From Nematopogon swammerdamellus (taxonomy: Eukaryota > Arthropoda > Insecta > Lepidoptera > Adelidae), in the NCBI GenBank assembly GCA_946902875.1, contig OX336340.1, positions 21,963,566-22,027,565 on the forward strand: 64,000 bases of DNA, given 5' to 3'. The notes under the pieces are model-generated. The model ran no database searches and was not told the origin of the DNA. It was given only the letters and a program-made list of their open reading frames with translations. The stretch's first letter is position 1. Every line of letters begins with the position of its first letter. Shown in pieces: positions 21,607 to 32,378 of this stretch. Made by a program: the position numbers and the translations under genes.

Positions 21607-21930
21607 CATACATGCATACATACATAGACACCTAACGCTGTATCCCGACAATCGGAGTAAGCAGAATAATCGGGGCTGTGCTGCAACAACTACGATAAAT
21701 TACAGCACAACACCGAAAGCAACGTTAAGCAAGCATTCAGACAAGATAACTGTCAAGCAGCAGTCAAGGCACGAAGATCCACCTGCGGATGGACCGTGCC
21801 AAGATGAGAGGTGGCAATATTGTCGCGCTTTAGCATGGCATCTTGTCCTTACGCCTTAGTCGTCTTTTGCGACATGCACGGGGAGAGATGCAGTGGGGCT
21901 ACTATTTTTAAGTACCGACTTCACACGATC
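21607..21930 (-). mobile_element. SINE-C, full length
   Basis: On the reverse strand: H2 head with CTCTCCCCGTGCATGTCG, GGCATGG..., GTGTTGTGCTGTAATTTA, TTACTCCGATTGTCGGGATA and an ATGT tail (CATA on plus at 21609-21626). Confidence 0.85.
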
Positions 21931-21973
21931 CTCATTAAAGGTACCCGTAAAAATAAAACACACATACTCGTAC

Positions 21974-22080
21974 GTAACGTCACGCCCGTCTCACGTTGAG
22001 ATAAGCAGAGACAACGAATTACGGTCCTTGCCTTCTGACTCCTCGCTCGCACAACATCCACACTGATAATGGTTTCCTAT
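21974..22080 (-). pseudogene. LINE-H terminus, degraded
   Basis: AACGTCACGCCCGTCTCACG and GCAGAGACAACGAATT on plus match the end of LINE-H at 18.57 kb. Only the last approximately 100 bp are traceable. Confidence 0.45.
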
Positions 22081-22320
22081 TTTCATATTTTACTCATAAT
22101 AATATCGGAATTGTATTTATTTGCGCGTAGGCAACTCGTAGTCAATGTATTACTGTACTGAACCTAATACTGGAAAAAATAATTACCGTGTGAAGTACAT
22201 ACATACTGGCGGTATTGCCATGACGTATTGATACTGTAAGTAAGAATATAGTGTCAGTGTTTAATTATAGCTGGCTATCAACAATACTGATCGTATACGG
22301 GCAGCCTTAGCTTATTATAA

Positions 22321-22744
22321 AATAAAAACCGGCCAAGTGCGAGTCGAACTCGCGCGCCGAGAATTCCTTAACGCCATATCATGGCTAGCGCCACTCACGC
22401 CATCTATGGCGTGTTATGAAATGCTTAATATTTGTTAAATGTCATGATTAGTTAAAATGCTTCATAATCTATTCGGTAGATGGCGCGCGCGCATACACTT
22501 TTTGGCTTCTTCTATGGGAACCCACGTGAATTTTTTACTTTTTCTTATATTTATTATTTGTTCTTCTATCGGCCCTAATAATAACACATATTCTGTGAAA
22601 ATTTCAACGGGCTACCTATTACGGTTCAAGAGATACAGCCCTCGGACAGACAGACGGACGGACAGACGGACAGACAGACAGACAGACAAACAGACGGCGT
22701 AGGCTTAGTAAAAGGGTCCCGTACCGGATACGGAACACTAAAAA
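22321..22744 (-). mobile_element. Family B element, full length
   Basis: On plus: AAAACCGGCCAAGTGCGAGT, CGCCATCTATGGCGTG, ATTCTGTGAAAATTTCAACG, CAGACAGACGG run, GGCGTAGGCTTAGTA and ATACGGAACACTAAAAA. Reverse copy of the 19651 element. Confidence 0.9.
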
Positions 22745-23204
22745 CTCAACGTAAAAACATCGGGGATGTTTGCGATAACCGTGTTAGAGCCACTGCAGCG
22801 GTCATGCGCGCAGCCGCGCTGGCCTCGTCATTATTAGCTATCGCGACACCCGTCAAACCTTTCCTTCCCGCAATTAACCAGTCTTTTTAATCACCCCGAG
22901 GAAAAAAACATCTTGAGAGCCACCGCTTCTCAGACTTCGACTAGAAAAAAAATAACAAACTTGGTCTAACACGTCATTGTCAGTACGAGACGAGCACGCG
23001 ATTGGTTGTCCGAGTGTTTTTTTTATAGCATTTTTTGTTACGCGTTCTTTTTCTGCCGACTCCGTGCGCCCCAGTGAAGTATGACGAAAGTGCTTTTTGA
23101 GCACAAAAGTGCATTAAAGTCGTCGAAAGTTGCTGACATCGCGTGCGCAACAGATATGAGTTAATGCTTCTGTTGTCAGATACTGAACTAACATTCACAG
23201 TGTA
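22745..23204. other. GC-mixed stretch, no gene recognised
   Basis: A 27-codon ATG frame at 23081-23164 (MTKVLFEHKSALKSSKVAD...) lies downstream of GC-rich DNA but is too short to judge. Confidence 0.25.
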
Positions 23205-23395
23205 CAAAAAAAAAAAACGGTCAAGTGCGAGTCGGACTCGCGCACCGAGGTTTCCGTACCACCACGTAATTGACCGGTTTTTATTACTTTCTGTTATACA
23301 TAGAGTTTGCACTATAATCGAACCAAGTTTGACGCTTTTATGTATTACAGTTAAAATGATAGAGCAAAAACCAGATACGTGAAAAAATACTTGTT
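23205..23395 (-). mobile_element. Family B, terminal fragment (variant)
   Basis: AAAACGGTCAAGTGCGAGTC, CGAGGTTTCCGTACCACCAC and ACTATAATCGAACCAAGTTT are shared with the reverse copy at 55.5 kb. The rest is lost. Confidence 0.75.
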
Positions 23396-23544
23396 TTGTT
23401 TGTATGTAAAATGCCTTAAATTGTTATTTTTTTGTTTTTGTTTTTTTAGGGTTACCCAGAGTTGCTTCTAGAATAGGATGGTACGGCCGTGTTTGCTCGA
23501 CTTGGCGGGGGTACGGCCGTGCCTACAGATTTTTCATGTTTTTC

Positions 23545-23655
23545 ACATCATCATCATCATCATCATAAGTCTGTATCGGTCCACTGCTGGACATAGGCCT
23601 CTCCCAAGGCACGCGACCACACGCGGTTTTCCGCTCTTCTCATCCATCCACTCCC
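23545..23655 (-). pseudogene. RTE-type LINE 3' end
   Basis: Reverse frame: SGWMRRAENRVWSRALGEAY, VQQWTDT, then an (ATG)n tail (TCATCATCATCAT on plus). C-terminus of an RTE-clade ORF, 5' truncated. Confidence 0.75.
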
Positions 23656-23691
23656 GGCTCTATGTTTTTTACAATGTTCATTAATTATGTA

Positions 23692-24088
23692 AGGTGTTTC
23701 GTTAGTAATGTCAATAACTTCGGGAGGGTTACATACACACACACTCAAATAAACAGTTTACGTAAAAACAATTATATGTTTTTAGCATTACTTTTCGAGA
23801 AATTTAACAAAACATGTTTGCTACCTAAACATTAACCTGTGTGTAACAGTAGTTAACGTGCAATGTACGGGGTCAATGACCATACTATGTTCAAACGCAG
23901 AACAGCTGTTTCTTGTAGTTGAGTCACAAGGTCACTATGATTCGTTTTTACAGCTACTTATTTGATTTTATTTTTTTGTTAGGAGAAATAATGCTCCTAT
24001 AAACATATGTTTTTTTTTTTGCGTAAAGTGTTTGTTTGAGTGCGTATGTAACCCTCCCGAAGTTATTGACATGACTAACGAAACAGCT
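23692..24088. mobile_element. Non-autonomous TIR element, 397 bp, long TIRs
   Basis: Left end AGGTGTTTCGTTAGTAATGT and right end complement AGCTGTTTCGTTAGTCATGT continue as paired repeats for about 70 bp each (CAATAACTTCGGGAGGGTTA). TA flanks both ends (23690-23691, 24089-24090). There is no ORF. Resembles a Tc1/mariner-type MITE. Confidence 0.8.
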
Positions 24089-24337
24089 TATATAGACCTC
24101 TAGGTTTCTTGCAGTCGAAAGTGTTTTACGATCGGCGGCCGATTACTCACCTCAATCCATGGTCCTATGGTCACAGAGCGCAGTGTGAACGAACTGCGGC
24201 GTCCGGGCCGCAGGACTTGTATGGTACAGTACCGTAACAAAACCAATTCACGTCGCCTTTTGTACCGATAGCATTCGCTTTTAACAGATCGTTTCTAATT
24301 ACACATTTCGATAGTTTACAAAGTTTTATTTTACATG

Positions 24338-24521
24338 TCAGCCTCGGTAGTTCGGTGGTGCTATGAATCGACACGTCTGATTGTGAAATTAAGCACATCA
24401 CCGGAACTTTGGACGGGAGACCTTTCGATCGTTGAGGCTGATAGTGGTTCGGATTTCACGTAAAACTGCAGGTCAATACCTTTACCATACTACGTAGTAG
24501 GGTTTAACCCGTCTGGTCTGG
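24338..24521 (+). mobile_element. SINE-A H1 variant, 3'-truncated
   Basis: GTCAGCCTCGGTAGTTCGGT, a diverged 5S-like segment (AATTAAGCACATC, TTTGGACGGGAGACC), GAGGCTGATAGTGGTTCGG and CACGTAAAACTGCAGGTC; breaks off at GTCTGG. The altered 5S-like part marks an older subfamily. Confidence 0.7.
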
Positions 24522-24837
24522 ATTGATTGATTTACTTATTTAACCATTACAACCGAATCCAAATTTTAGGTACTACGACTACAAACTTGCATATAAATGT
24601 GTTCAAATTTTTTTTATATTGGAAGCCTAAATAACTCTGCTATTGATAACTATCCCAAATAAAACCAGAATGCCTGTAGTTTTACCAAAAAAAATATTCA
24701 GTTAATTTTTTTTCTAAAAAAATAAATGACTCAGATTTGTTTTTCTTATTTTGCCGTGGGTTGTCATAAACTGGCCTACTCCCTGGTTCACGCTTGACGT
24801 TGAGTTTTGGGACACGTCGTAATATAGAATAGAGAAA

Positions 24838-25004
24838 AAAATATAGGTATTATTTTTACAGAAAGCGCGGCATGATGCGCCGTGCCACCCGTAAGGTGTC
24901 CAACGACGCCAATATGGACATTCGGTCGTATACGGAGGTTGCGAATGCCATGCCGGCCTGACGAGTGCCCATTCACGCCTCTCTTGAAGGACCCGAGACT
25001 GATT
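24838..25004 (-). pseudogene. LINE-E 3' end
   Basis: GAAAGCGCGGCATGATGCGC, CACCCGTAAGGTGTCC, CAATATGGACATTCGGTCG and TTCACGCCTCTCTTGAAGGA on plus; the reverse frame encodes the SGRHGIRN end. Closely matches 480-656. Confidence 0.65.
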
Positions 25005-26159
25005 TTTTTTTCATTTTCATCCGTAGGTACTTTTTCTTGAAGAGATGACCTTTGTGTTTACCCATGTTATGTTTACCTAAACCTAGTTACAGTTACCTCC
25101 AAAACCTAGGTGTGTGAGTACCATACATTTTTTACAGATATTTATACAAAATTATTTAAAATAATTATTATTTTATTATTTAAAGCCTAACTTTATGCTG
25201 TCACTCAAAAATTATGCTAGGCAAATTATGCTGTGATTACGCAACTTTTATTTCAGTGTATTTTTATAAGCTATTCTAGATATCTCCGTTTATTTCGCGG
25301 TGTAGGTATGTATTTATATATATTTTCACAAAATGTAATCCAGTAATTCCATAAAATAAATTATTACGCACAGCTTGATCCAGAGAAGCGCGCGCAGTGT
25401 CGGTCGCGTAACGAGCAGATAATTAAGCGTTTAAACATCGATTTATTCGTAACAACTGTCAATCAGTACGCGACACGCACCGTCATTACATTACACACTC
25501 ATGCCCCGCTACTGGGCAGTGCGCGGAACCACGAGAGCCATCTGCCGTCTTAAGCGGCCTATTCACGTCCCTATAAGCAGGGTCAATATCGGGAGTAGCG
25601 TTGTCAGAAGTACCATATTTCAATCGCTCCTAGAGACCGAAGTCCAGTCGAAGTATTCATACCATATTTTCATGCCCTATAGCATAATGGTACTACAATT
25701 TCATTAAGTACCACAAATTCATTAAAATACCGTATGTACCACAATTTCATTAAACATCTTCAAGATCTTTCGCCAAGCCAGCGTCTGAAGACAACAAAGT
25801 GAGTGTTGTGTGCAGCCGGGACATCGTACGATGTATGGATCGCGATCTGACACCGCTGCCGAATATTGTGCAACCTACCCACAGCTATAATCTTCGAAAA
25901 AGAGCAGTTTGACGTCTGGTACAACGGACACCAGACGTCGGCTCCAGGAACTCCCGCAGGTCCTGAAGAAGCCCGCGACGTAGCGGGCGAAACGTCGACT
26001 TATCTAAGTCTTTAAACCTACTACTGTTAATCCGGAAACTTAAAAATGAATATAATTAATAAATAATGCAGTAAACTTAAAAACATTAGTAAGGCATAAA
26101 ATGCACGAAATATGTACCAATGACTTTTGCCTCATATCGATTTCATTGCTAGGGCACAT
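25005..26159. other. No gene recognised
   Basis: AT-rich, with small GC patches near 25385 and 25930-26000. GCCCGCGACGTAGCGGGCGA at 25970 is a short hairpin. Confidence 0.35.
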
Positions 26160-26444
26160 ATTACTTAATAGTTACTTCGTAACAGATAAATCACTCCATA
26201 GAAAATGTTCCTACCTTCGGGTTTTAATTGCCTACTGCTTCACGTCGCCAATCGCTGCGTGCGAAAATGTACCTTAACGATCGAGTGTAAAGTGGTTATT
26301 GATTTGCAGCTGCGCGCAGTTGCGTGGGCGAGCGTCTATGTATACATCGCGCGACTGACGAATTTTCACTGAAAAAGACCGCCGGCGGCCCGTCGGGCGG
26401 TAGGTAGTTAGCGCGCGCAAGTACATAGAGTGCGTGAGGCCTGG
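26160..26444 (+). repeat. CpG-rich repeat K, copy 1
   Basis: Matches 29960-30229 in the same orientation. Shared blocks: ATTACTTAATAGTTACTTCG, TCACGTCGCCAATCGCTGCG, GCAGCTGCGCGCAGTTGCGT, GACCGCCGGCGGC and GTACATAGAGTGCGTGAGGC. Holds a CCAAT box. An LTR or duplicated promoter is possible; no TG...CA ends were found. Confidence 0.8.
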
Positions 26445-26786
26445 CTAGGGCCCTATTTTTTATTGGATTGATCAGTTCAGTTCGTGTCGAGACGAGAAGA
26501 TAAATGAAATAATTATAGATTATTTATTACCCACAGCACATAATACAATTAGCAATATCTACCGTACGCTATTTTCCCTTTTATCTATTAGGTTTTATTT
26601 ATATCTGTCTTGTTTTCACCCTTGTAGTAGTCTACCCGGACTTACTGGAATAATTTGTTTGTGTGATATTTACGAAAAACACATTTGTATGAGATGCCTA
26701 GTTTTGAACGAGTGAAAAACACAAAAATGATACACAAATCTACACAAATATTATAAAGAGGTAAAGTTTGTAAAAAAAGCGAGGTA
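26445..26786. other. No gene recognised
   Basis: AT-rich DNA between repeat K and a SINE-C. Confidence 0.4.
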
Positions 26787-27064
26787 AAAAAAGGCGACTA
26801 AGGGATAAGGACAAGATGCCGTGCTAAAGGGCGACAGGCTCGCCACCTCTCACCTTGGCACGGTACTTCCACCGAGTCATACTGCAGGTGGGTCATCGTG
26901 CCTTACTTGCTGCTTGATCGATTGAATCTTGTTCGAATAATTTGCGAAACGTGGTGTTCGGTGTTGTGCTGTAATTTACCAGAGTTCTTGCAGCACTACA
27001 CCGATTACTCTGCTTACCCCGATTGTCGGGATTCAGCGTGTGTGATATGTATGTATGTATGTAG
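26787..27064 (+). mobile_element. SINE-C, 5'-truncated
   Basis: Starts at AAAGGCGACTAAGGGATAAG and runs through TTGCTGCTTGATCGATTGAA and GATTGTCGGGATTCAGCGTG to the ATGT tail. Nearly identical to 49.7 and 63.1 kb. Confidence 0.9.
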
Positions 27065-27215
27065 GTAAAGTTTGTAAGTTTGGATGGTAGGAGGTAATCT
27101 CCGAAAATAAAGATCCGATTTAAAAAAATCTTTGACCAATATTTAGAATGGACCTTCAGGATGGACATAGACTATGCGAGCGAAGACGCGGGGAAAAGCT
27201 AGTGTAATATAAACT
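27065..27215 (+). repeat. Repeat ending GCGGGGAAAAGCTAGT
   Basis: GTAATCTCCGAAAAT, CCTTCAGGATGGACATAGAC and GCGAGCGAAGACGCGGGGAA, ending AAGCTAGT. This resembles the terminus of Helitron-like or related lepidopteran repeats with CTAG ends. Confidence 0.4.
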
Positions 27216-27289
27216 TTCAAATGTATATATTACACATTTCGTCTGGATTATAAACAATTTTTCACTAATACAAATGATCGAGACACGTA

Positions 27290-27694
27290 ATTTTTTTTTT
27301 ATGTAATCCGGTATGAGTGCTTGATTCGGAGGGGCCAGAGCACATGCTCCGACAAGCAAATATCACCTCAGAGAAGGTAGGTGCCATACCGGAGACTTCC
27401 CTGGATTGCTGGCTATACTGGACTAGAGGAGAACACAACTATGCGACTATGCTACTATCTTACATCCAGTACGGTGGTACCAATCCAGTAGGCTACAATT
27501 TTAGCCTACCACCTATTAAGGGGTAAGGGAAGGGACCTAGAGTTTTACACCGGTTCCGAACGGTGAAGAAACAGGTGTAGGTATGCACGCAAATTTTATC
27601 GTCAGAAAAAACTCTCTGGTACAAGCCGACCGGATTCGAACCTCGGACCTCACGCATTAGAAGCCGATGCCCAAACCACTCGGCCACCCGCCGC
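27290..27694 (-). mobile_element. SINE-D, full length
   Basis: The most complete SINE-D. Reverse strand: GCGGCGGGTGGCCGAGTGGT (A box), GAGGTTCGAATCCGG-type B box (GGATTCGAACCTCGG on plus), central GGTGGTAGGC block, body and TACATAAAA tail (T run 27291-27300 on plus). Confidence 0.9.
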
Positions 27695-27954
27695 TTGTGC
27701 TATGATAGGTAATATCAATATGCTTTCGCATAAATTCAACAAGAGTTTTTCCTAATTACTTCAACTCAATAAAATAAGTGCAACAAAATATAGTAATTAG
27801 TGACGTGTTAATTACGAATTATCCGTACCGCTATTCACCTTGTGACTTGAATCTGCGACCTCGCCCTGAATATGAACCAGTGCGTGAATTCAACCATTTA
27901 CAGGAGCCGAGACCTTCATTAGTGGCCAGTCGTGTGTTTTACGTAGGTAGTTTT

Positions 27955-28043
27955 GAGTGGATGGATGAGAAGAGCGAAATACCGCGTGTGGTGGCGTGCC
28001 TCGGGAGAGGCCTATGTCCAGCAGTGGACCGATACAGGCGGAT
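27955..28043 (+). pseudogene. RTE-type LINE 3' end
   Basis: GAGTGGATGGATGAGAAGAG, GTGTGGTGGCGTGCCTCGGG and GGCCTATGTCCAGCAGTGGA encode the WMRRA...ALGEAYVQQW end. Its (GAT)n tail is split by a SINE-A: GATGAT precedes 28051 and TGATGATGATGA follows 28380. Confidence 0.75.
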
Positions 28044-28050
28044 GATATGT

Positions 28051-28380
28051 ACCGTGTGGGGTCGGTACTTTAAAAGAATAGCCCCACTGCATGTCTCCCC
28101 GCGCATGTCGTAAAAGGCGACTAAGGGATATGACTCCCTTCTTATATTACTAGGTGGTAGGGTTTAACCCGCCCGGGTTGGTACCACCGCACTGAATGAA
28201 AGGTTGGTCGAAACAGCTATGTAAATAGTTTGTGTTTTCCGTCCAGTTCAGTGTAGCCGGCTCGACCGAAGGGAGGCACTGACGTGGCACCAAGTTCACC
28301 CGGTGTTATGGGCTGACATCACGGATGTTGTAGGTGAAGCAGCCAACGGTGTCAGTTCCCATAAAAAAAAAAAAAAAAAA
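28051..28380 (+). mobile_element. SINE-A with H2 head, full length, nested in RTE tail
   Basis: ACCGTGTGGGGTCGGTACTT through GACTAAGGGATATGACTCCC, GGTTGGTACCACCGCACTGA, an empty CGTCCAGTTCAGTG site, GGTGTTATGGGCTGACATCA and an 18-A tail. Inserted in the GAT-repeat tail of the RTE relic. Confidence 0.9.
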
Positions 28381-28456
28381 TGATGATGATGAACTTATTA
28401 CACATTTCCTATGCATAATTTTCAAATGAACTTATTAATTTGTTAAGTTAAGTTTA

Positions 28457-28690
28457 ACAGGCTAGCCACCTCTCAACTTAGCACGGCCTTTCCACCGATT
28501 CGTGCCTTACTTGCTGCTTGATAGTTATCTTGTGCGAATACTTTGCTGAACCCACGTTCATCTGTTGGTCGGTGTTGTGCTGTAATATAACAGATTACTT
28601 GCAGTACAACACCGATTACTCTGCTTACCCTGATGAGCTACGAGCAATAAAAAGTCACACGAAGCGAAGCCGCGGGCCAAAGCTTGTCCT
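28457..28690 (+). mobile_element. SINE-C fragment joined to a CTAG-type repeat end
   Basis: CAGGCTAGCCACCTCTCAAC to GATTACTCTGCTTACCCTGA is SINE-C. After about 28640 the sequence switches to AGTCACACGAAGCGAAGCCG and GCGGGCCAAAGCTTGTC, the same end block as in repeat F. Confidence 0.7.
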
Positions 28691-28706
28691 AATAAATAAA
28701 GCGAAG

Positions 28707-28990
28707 TTTTTTTTTATAGAAATTGACACGGTTTGCTAAATCACCTACTGCATCCGTGATGTCAGCCCATAACACCTTGGTGACCTAGGTGCCATGCCAG
28801 TCAGTGCTTCCCTTCGGTCGTTCCGTCTACAGTGAACTGGGCCAGTATTCTCTAACGTCCTACCGTCAACGTCGGTGACGCTGGCTAGTTATGTCTCTGT
28901 CTAGTTCATATAATTAGACAGAGACATAACTAGTCAGTGTCACCGACGTGGACGGTAGGACGTTAGAGAATAGTGGCCCTGGACGGAACG
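28707..28990 (-). mobile_element. SINE-A interrupted by a foldback element
   Basis: Tail side 28707-28839 (T run, GACACGGTTTGCTAAATC, GTCTACAGTGAACTG); the copy resumes with CTGGACGGAACG at 28979. Between them is the 139-bp foldback element. A family B copy starts right after, at 28994. Confidence 0.85.
28840..28978. mobile_element. Foldback MITE 1, 139 bp
   Basis: Almost wholly palindromic. Left end GGCCAGTATTCTCTAACGTC, right-end complement GGCCACTATTCTCTAACGTC, with arms of about 60 bp around a short AT-rich loop. CTG on both sides (28837-28839, 28979-28981) is a 3-bp target duplication inside SINE-A. TIRs and CWG-type target are compatible with PIF/Harbinger-like elements, but this is tentative. 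Confidence 0.85.
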
Positions 28991-28993
28991 TTC

Positions 28994-29069
28994 TTTTTAG
29001 GGTTCCGTATCCGGTACGGGATCTTATTACTAAGCCTACGCAGTCTGTCTGTCTGTTTGTCCGTCCGTC

Positions 29070-29100
<31 letters not shown>

Positions 29101-29421
29101 CCGAGAGCTGTATCTCAGGTAGCCCGTTGAAATTTTCACAGAATATGTGTTATTATAGCCGATATAACAACAAATAATTAAAATAAGAAAAAGGAAAAAT
29201 TCACGGGGGTCCCCAAAGAAGAAACCAAAAAAAGTGTATGCGCGCGCGCCATTTACCGAATAGAGGGTGAAGCATTTTAACTAATTTAACAATAATAACA
29301 TTTAACTAATATGAAGCATTTCATAACACGCCATAGATGGCGTGAGTGACGCTAACCATGACATGGCGATAAGGAACCCGCGGTGCGCGAGTTCGACTCG
29401 CACTTGGCCGGTTTTTTTTTT
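28994..29421 (+). mobile_element. Family B element, full length
   Basis: TTTTTAGGGTTCCGTATCCG, CTGT/CCGT runs, GAGAGCTGTATCTCAGGTAG, CCATAGATGGCGTGAGTGAC, GGTGCGCGAGTTCGACTCGC and CTTGGCCGG with a T run. Confidence 0.9.
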
Positions 29422-29959
29422 CTACGCACTGGCAGCATTCCTGTAACAAGTAAGAAATAAATAATAAATAAACTGAAGTTTCTAAGGCCTTGTAACGTAC
29501 GTCAATACATCAATATCCTTATATAACTCAGGAAGCACTATACCGATATACAACTTTACTTTAGATAAATATCATTATGGCAAATCTTATCGGTAACAAT
29601 GAGTTAAAGCATTTATGGCTTTTAGCTGGATTTTCTAGCATGAATACTACACGAACAACGAACGACCACGAACAAGCATGGTAACAACAAAGGTATATAT
29701 ATTTTCATCTTAGATCCGATAGCACCCCAGCTAGTATATAGATGTATGCATGCAGTGCGACTGCGCACCGCGACACACCTTCGCGACTCCGGCAGCTCAA
29801 CGCGCGCCATATTTCATATCGCGCGTTGAAGTTTCAATGCTAACCGCCATGTGATAGCAACCTGCGACCAACAGCCGCTACCGCACGGTGGCGCGGCCCC
29901 GTATATACGCGTCAGAAATATATTGGCACGTATCTACCTAGTAGTTAGTATTACCACAG
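29422..29959. other. No gene; TATA-like promoter motif
   Basis: GC-rich from 29760. CCCCGTATATACGCGTCAG near 29896 looks like a TATA box just ahead of repeat K copy 2. No exon seen. Confidence 0.3.
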
Positions 29960-30229
29960 ATTACTTAATAGTTACTTCGTATCAGATAAATCACTCCATA
30001 GCCATCATACCTTCGGCTTTAATAGCCTAATGTTTCACGTCGCCAATCGCTGCGTGCGAAAATGTACCTAAACGATCGAGTGCAAAGTGCATTATTGCTT
30101 TGCAGCTGCGCGCAGTTGCGTGAGCGAGCGTGAAGGTATGCTTCGCGCGGCTGACGAATTTTTACTGAATTTGACCGCCGGCGGCGCGGCGGTAGGAGCG
30201 CGCAAGTACATAGAGTGCGTGAGGCCTGG
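29960..30229 (+). repeat. CpG-rich repeat K, copy 2
   Basis: Second direct copy, 3.8 kb from the first, roughly 85 percent alike by eye. Both copies stop after GAGGCCTGG. Confidence 0.8.
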
Positions 30230-30324
30230 TATTACTCGCAGAGCATTTCAATTAGTTAGAGGGGCACTTAAGTTATGTTTTATTAAGTACCTAAGTACCG
30301 GCCGTGCACCCTGATTTGCTGTAC

Positions 30325-30694
30325 TTTTTAGGGTTCCGTATCCGGTACGGGACCCTATAACTAAGCCTACTCCGTCTGTCCGAGGGCTGTATCTCTTGAA
30401 CCGTAGCCAGTTGAAATGTTCACAGAATATGTGATATTATGGCCGATATAACAACAAATAATAAAAATAAGAAAAAGTAAAAAATTCACGGGGATTCCCA
30501 TAGAAGAAACTAAAAAGTGTATGTGCGCGCGCCATCTACTGAAAAAGGTATGAAGCACTTTAACTAATCATGAATTTTAACTCATATGAAGCATTTCATA
30601 AACACGCCATAGAGGCGTGAGTGGCGCTGACCATGACACGGCGATGCGGAACCCTCGGTGCGCGAGCTCAACTCGCACTTGGCCGGCTTTTTTT
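30325..30694 (+). mobile_element. Family B element, CTGT run shortened
   Basis: Full-length ends but only one CTGTC unit where others have many. It retains GAGGGCTGTATCTCTTGAAC, GCGCGCGCCATCTACTG and CACTTGGCCGGC with a T run. Confidence 0.9.
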
Positions 30695-32077
30695 AACCTT
30701 CTTCAATGAGGAATCCCGTGGCAAATCCAATCAAAGCAAATCCAGTCGAACTGAGACATCCTGTAGGTATTCTGGCATTACATGTATTTTTATGCTATCT
30801 ACATCCGTCAGAAACAGGTACCATGCCTGCACTTCCCGTTGGTCGTGTCATCAGGCAGTGTGAAGATTTAGCGAAAGAAAAAAAGTGCTATATCCTATTT
30901 TTATTACTAGACAATATTGTTATAAACAATAGTTGGACTGTAGTTGTATCGCTAGCTATGACTCTATGACAGTGGGCTGTCATGCGCCATGGAGCAATAA
31001 TTACGAACAGCTAATGCCGACTTAAGCCAAGATAGATCAATGTCCATTTATTGGAACATTTCCTAACCGAAGCTCTACTGCGTAGACGAAATAAATCGCC
31101 AAAGCTCTTGGCGATGTGAAATTATAAATCGTCTTATAAAATATTCTATTAATATTCCCAGTAGCCTTCGGAATGCTGGCCAACTCAGTGAGGTGTTCTG
31201 TAACCTGAGAGCAAAATGAAAGTGATTTGTCACGGAGCGGCGCGGGCGCACGGCCGCCCGCCCGAGTCTTCGCTGCGCACACCCCCCGATTTAGTTAACA
31301 CTTAACACCTAAACATCAACTATCGCTAGCTGTTGAAATATTTCATTTTTGTTAAAATGATTTTAAGCGGAATTTCATCATCATCATCATCAGCAGCATT
31401 GAATTATTATTAATTATGAATTCAGAAACCAAGCACAACATGACTTTCTTTAAAAAAATCTATTCGTGCACCTCGATGAACCTATTAACATATGTAATGA
31501 ATGTCTTTATTTGTATGTTAAATAAATCAAATTACATTCTATTTTTTCCGTTAATTTCTTACTACCCATCTACCTCACCCATAATCCCAGGCATCGCAAT
31601 GGCATTTTATGAAAATATGTGCGGTATATCGTTGAAAAGAGCGTAAACTAGCAAACTTTAAAGAAAACGAAGCTTTAAATTTTTGTCAGTTTCTTTTATG
31701 AATTAATAAATTAAGATTCTGTCATATTTTTAATCGTTCTCGGGAATTTGGAAGGTCATAAGTCCTTTTCATGGTATTAACTTCATCAAATAATATTTTT
31801 TCTGCAATAAGGATACATATTAAAATCCAATAAATTTTATTTTATGCTTATACAATCATAACAAAACATTTACAAGGGTTTAAAGCTGGAATTTTAGTAA
31901 TTTTCAAAAATTAACCACGTGACACTTGACAGTAGGTATATATCATGGGTCAAAACCTTGCAAATGACCCCACTTACCTACAATTTGTCGGTGGATGTGC
32001 CGAAGAACCTGTATAATATATTATATATATATAAGTTTAGCTCACTTAAAGTAATAGGATTACATATGAGGTACTGC
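30695..32077. other. No gene recognised
   Basis: A GC-rich patch at 31215-31290 could be a promoter but has no partner exon. Otherwise AT-rich, with a TCATCATCATCATC run at 31377. Confidence 0.35.
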
Positions 32078-32160
32078 ATTCTCCTTTAGCCAGTAGGTAT
32101 AACCAGCAATCCAAAGCGAAGTGCCATCTGATCCAGCCGCTCAAATAAGATTACATAAAA
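32078..32160 (+). mobile_element. SINE-D fragment, degraded
   Basis: CCAGTAGGTATAACCAGCAA, TCCAAAGCGAAGTGCC and AAGATTACATAAAA match the SINE-D tail region with gaps. Confidence 0.45.
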
Positions 32161-32307
32161 GATTCAAGCAAATGTGACTAAGCGCAACAACAAGCGCTGA
32201 AGATTATTCAAGCAACTGACTAATAGGAACAAGCGACTATTAATTACGTAATGCCGGGTACGCTCCGCGCCCGCGGCTAACTTCTCTGTCTGTTCCGTCC
32301 GTCGCAG

Positions 32308-32378
32308 CGCAGTTGCCGAAGATGGCGTATGATATTCTTTGTTTATGTCGGTATTTATTTTATATTTCGCGTTCTCGG
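32308..32378 (+). CDS. Candidate exon with ATG
   Basis: A strong pyrimidine tract plus CAG (TCTGTTCCGTCCGTCGCAG) ends at 32307, and a GTAAGTA donor follows at 32379. ATG at 32322 in good context (AAGATGG) opens MAYDILCLCRYLFYISRSR, 19 codons to the donor, phase 0. Upstream DNA is CpG-rich, so this may instead be a first exon with its promoter. No family recognised. Confidence 0.25.

Noticed and set aside
27778..28113. 111-codon ORF on the plus strand
   Set aside because: It runs across unique DNA, an RTE LINE end and the start of a SINE-A, so it is a chance join of repeats.
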